A DNA stretch of 64,000 nt. It comes from Podospora pseudocomata. Lineage: Eukaryota; Ascomycota; Sordariomycetes; Sordariales; Podosporaceae. The translations under genes were made by a program, and so were the position numbers. Of the stretch, positions 61,644 to 64,000 are shown in pieces (position 1 is the first letter of the stretch; the number at the start of each line of letters is the position of its first letter). Location of the stretch: contig NC_085891.1 of NCBI RefSeq assembly GCF_035222375.1, forward strand, positions 3,410,001 through 3,474,000, in the 5' to 3' direction. The notes under the pieces are model-generated. The model searched no databases. It was not told the DNA's origin and worked only from the letters and a program-made list of their open reading frames with translations.

Positions 61644-63689
61644 ATGTCGCGCGAACCGCCTTTTGATGGGCCCCTGCAACAGCCGCGCGACTTCGCAACA
61701 GACCCACCGGCTGCTCCTCCAGATCTTGACACCGCTGTTGACACCACCAGCCACCGCGTTCGATATAACCCCAACATCGATACCAGCATTGCGGAAAATG
61801 CTGCCCCCACGAACGATGCCGCGACCAGCCCGAGAAAGGCACCCGCCCGCGCAGATACCGGTGCACCCTTCAGCCCCACCAGTCGACGGCGCACAACCCG
61901 GGTCGGCACATTTCGCACAGTCGACAACTTCGAAGACTTTGAACTCCGCCCGGGATGGCATCGTATGTTTACCTGACCACCCCCGACCATGTCGAACTTG
62001 TCCTGCTCCTCGACGCTTACCATACTCCTTTGCAGCCGGTTCGGAACCAGGGGTCGATCCACTCAAGCCGGATGGTGGCCACGCATCTATGCCTCAACTG
62101 AGCGCCCCATGCGAGATCACTATTGTCGACTTCTCCGAAGACAAGCTCTCGATTCAGAACAAGGACAACTCGTCTCTCGGCTCTTTCTTGGAGGTTCCAC
62201 AACCAAAGTGGGCAAAATGTCGGTGGATCAATGTGAACGGTCTGAGCTGGGACGTTATCCAGCTGCTGGGGAAGCACAAGAGCCTTCATAAACTGGCCGT
62301 GGAAGATATTATGAACACGAGGAGCAGGACAAAGGCCGAGTGGTATCCAACACATGCCTTCATTGTCTTGACTCTTCAAAGGCTTGACGACACCTACAGG
62401 GACTCTGACGACGAGAGCTCTGATTCTGATGAGGCTGATGACACATCTAGCCATGCTAGTAATCGCAGCATCTTCAGTGGGAAAACTGGCAAGTATTCCC
62501 GGAAGCTCTTGAGGCGGCTGAAACGGACATTCCGTGCTGGGAAATTCTCCTCAGACACCACATTAGAGGGTGGGAAGGACTGGCCCCAGGATGGCTCTGG
62601 GCCGTATCCCAGGGCTTCACGGTCTGAGTACCCAGAAGGCCCGACCAGAACCTTGCGAAGATACCACGCCGCACCAGACGATCCTATCGCAAGGTTTATG
62701 GACAGGAACTCAGCCCTGATCTCCAAAAACTACACGGTAGCCTGTGAGCAGGTCTCCATGTTCATCACGAACGACAACACCATAATTAGTTTCTTTGAAG
62801 AATCGGCTGAAGTGATAGAGGCACCCATCATCCAACGTCTCCAGACGAGTGATACAATCATCCGACAGTGCGTACACCTCCCGTTCTCATCGCTAGTGCT
62901 TGACTAACAGGCCTTGATTTCTAGCTCATGCGATGCGTCCATGGTAGGACACGCAGTACTGGATGGAATTATCGATCTTGCCATCCAGGTAGCGAGCTGC
63001 TATCGTGATGCTATCGGCGATATTGAACCCGAAGTGTTGACTCACCCCAACATCGGCCACACCAAAAAGCTGTACATCCTCACATCGGAGATCAATGCGC
63101 TGATTAGTTTCATCAATCCAATCACGACATTGATACAAGCCCTGCGTGATCACAAAACGGATATGGCGCTCGACAAAGCCATGGCCAAAATCCTGGACCC
63201 CAATCATGACCCCATCATCACCACGCTGACGTACACCTATCTCGGTGATGTTCTGGACCACTGCGTCCTCATCACAGATACTTTAAATAGGCTCAAGAGC
63301 TCCGCTGATGGGATGATAGGGCTGATTTTCAACACCATTTCAGCACATCAGAACGAATCCATGAAGCAATTGACCACAGCCACCATTATCTTCTTGCCGC
63401 TCACTTTCATTACGGGTTACTTCGGGCAAAACTTTGTTCCGTTCACCGTTTTAGAGCAAGATATTGGTTACTTGTGAGTGTTTCTCTCTCCGGTTTCGAG
63501 AGTCCATCTGTCAAGCAGGCTAACCAGTCTATTTGAAGCTGGAAAATCGCCGTCCCTGTCGTCTTTGCGACGATAATCCTTTTGCAGAGGGAAGCCATTG
63601 TCGACTATTGCAAGGCCATCTTCCAGCGTCGTTATCTCTGGGAGTTGAAGAAAAGGCGCTCGGATCGACGAAACAAGAAGCGGGTTTGA
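61644..63689 (+). CDS. CorA-family magnesium/divalent cation transporter
   Basis: CorA proteins are pentameric membrane channels for Mg2+ and related cations; fungal members act at the plasma membrane, vacuole or mitochondria. Four exons (61644-61962, 62036-62867, 62925-63473, 63539-63689) encode 616 aa. A long soluble N terminus has a Ser/Asp/Glu-rich insert (DSDDESSDSDEADDTSS) and a basic patch. The CorA domain shows LAVEDIMNTRSRTKAEWYP, FITNDNTIISFFEES and a long helix LTSEINALISFINPI. Two membrane spans close the protein: TTATIIFLPLTFITGYFGQN, and KIAVPVVFATIILL in the last exon. The signature after span 1 is GQN (residues 551-553) rather than the usual GMN. A basic cytosolic tail (KKRRSDRRNKKRV) follows. 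For intron 2 the donor GTGCGT at 62868 was chosen because it alone restores frame. Confidence 0.92.
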
Positions 63690-64000
63690 GTGTAGAGCGG
63701 GTCTGGTGTGTAAACACACGCAGCATGATCAGGAAGGATGCTTATGATACCCATATCTTACGCCGTTCAGGGCCAGAAGCGCTTCATAAACGTCACGATG
63801 TCGCTTGACTGGTGCTCTTCGTGAACTTGAGGATGAGGATACTGTATGTCTCTACTTTTATGTGGGCATGCTCAGATATTTCTATCAGGTATTGATGTAT
63901 CCATCCGAACTCAGAACCTACAACTTCATCATCTCGTCGGCCCAGGAGATGCTTTCTAGGAGGGAAAGAACGTCTCACGTCACTGCTTCTCGGCCAGACA
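63690..64000. other. 3' flank of the CorA-family gene
   Basis: About 310 bp after the stop codon to the window edge. A small hairpin (GTGTG-TAAA-CACAC, about 63705-63718) lies close to the stop. No further gene start is seen. Confidence 0.6.

Overview
The window is nuclear DNA of a filamentous ascomycete (Pezizomycotina, most likely a Sordariomycete). Genes are split by short introns, mostly 50-90 nt, with GTATGT/GTAAGT donors, CTAAC/CTGAC-like branch sites and CAG/TAG acceptors. Gene content is fungal housekeeping plus Pezizomycotina-specific regulators such as a Con7-type zinc-finger protein. There are no operons, no CRISPR array, no convincing transposon, and no tRNA or rRNA gene that I could see. 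Sixteen protein genes are supported and one further small gene is a weak candidate. I derived exon boundaries by hand from splice sites, and every multi-exon model given with a start codon closes in frame.

Layout: (1) 2.4-7 kb: Ccs1 copper chaperone for Sod1 (-), mitochondrial ribosomal protein uL13m (+), urate oxidase (-). (2) 8.5-19.2 kb: the TORC2 scaffold Tsc11/Rictor (+), a bifunctional thiamine enzyme of Thi20 type (+), and the DEAD-box helicase Dbp2 (+) with one unusually long intron. (3) 19.2-32.1 kb: 13 kb without a recognisable gene, ending in the Con7-type C2H2 factor (+). (4) 33.9-37.9 kb: a second gene-poor stretch, then the U5 snRNP assembly factor Aar2 (+) and ESCRT-II Vps22/Snf8 (+). 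(5) 41.4-51.3 kb: an uncharacterised cysteine-rich protein (-), an Mpv17/PMP22 membrane protein (+), a hemerythrin-like protein (-) and the transcription-coupled repair ATPase Rad26/CSB (-). (6) 51.3-61.6 kb: two gene-poor stretches flanking a two-repeat Myb-like regulator (-). (7) 61.6-63.7 kb: a CorA-family cation transporter (+).

The genes do not form a metabolic cluster; this is an ordinary core chromosomal segment. The two largest gene-poor stretches lie beside the two transcription-factor genes, a pattern typical of fungal developmental regulators with long upstream regions. I found no clearly new multi-gene system. The best leads are the structured 498-nt intron of DBP2, an in-frame N-terminal extension of Ccs1 that looks like a mitochondrial anchor, a urate oxidase lacking the usual C-terminal peroxisomal signal, a GQN signature in the CorA protein, and the uncharacterised cysteine-rich protein.
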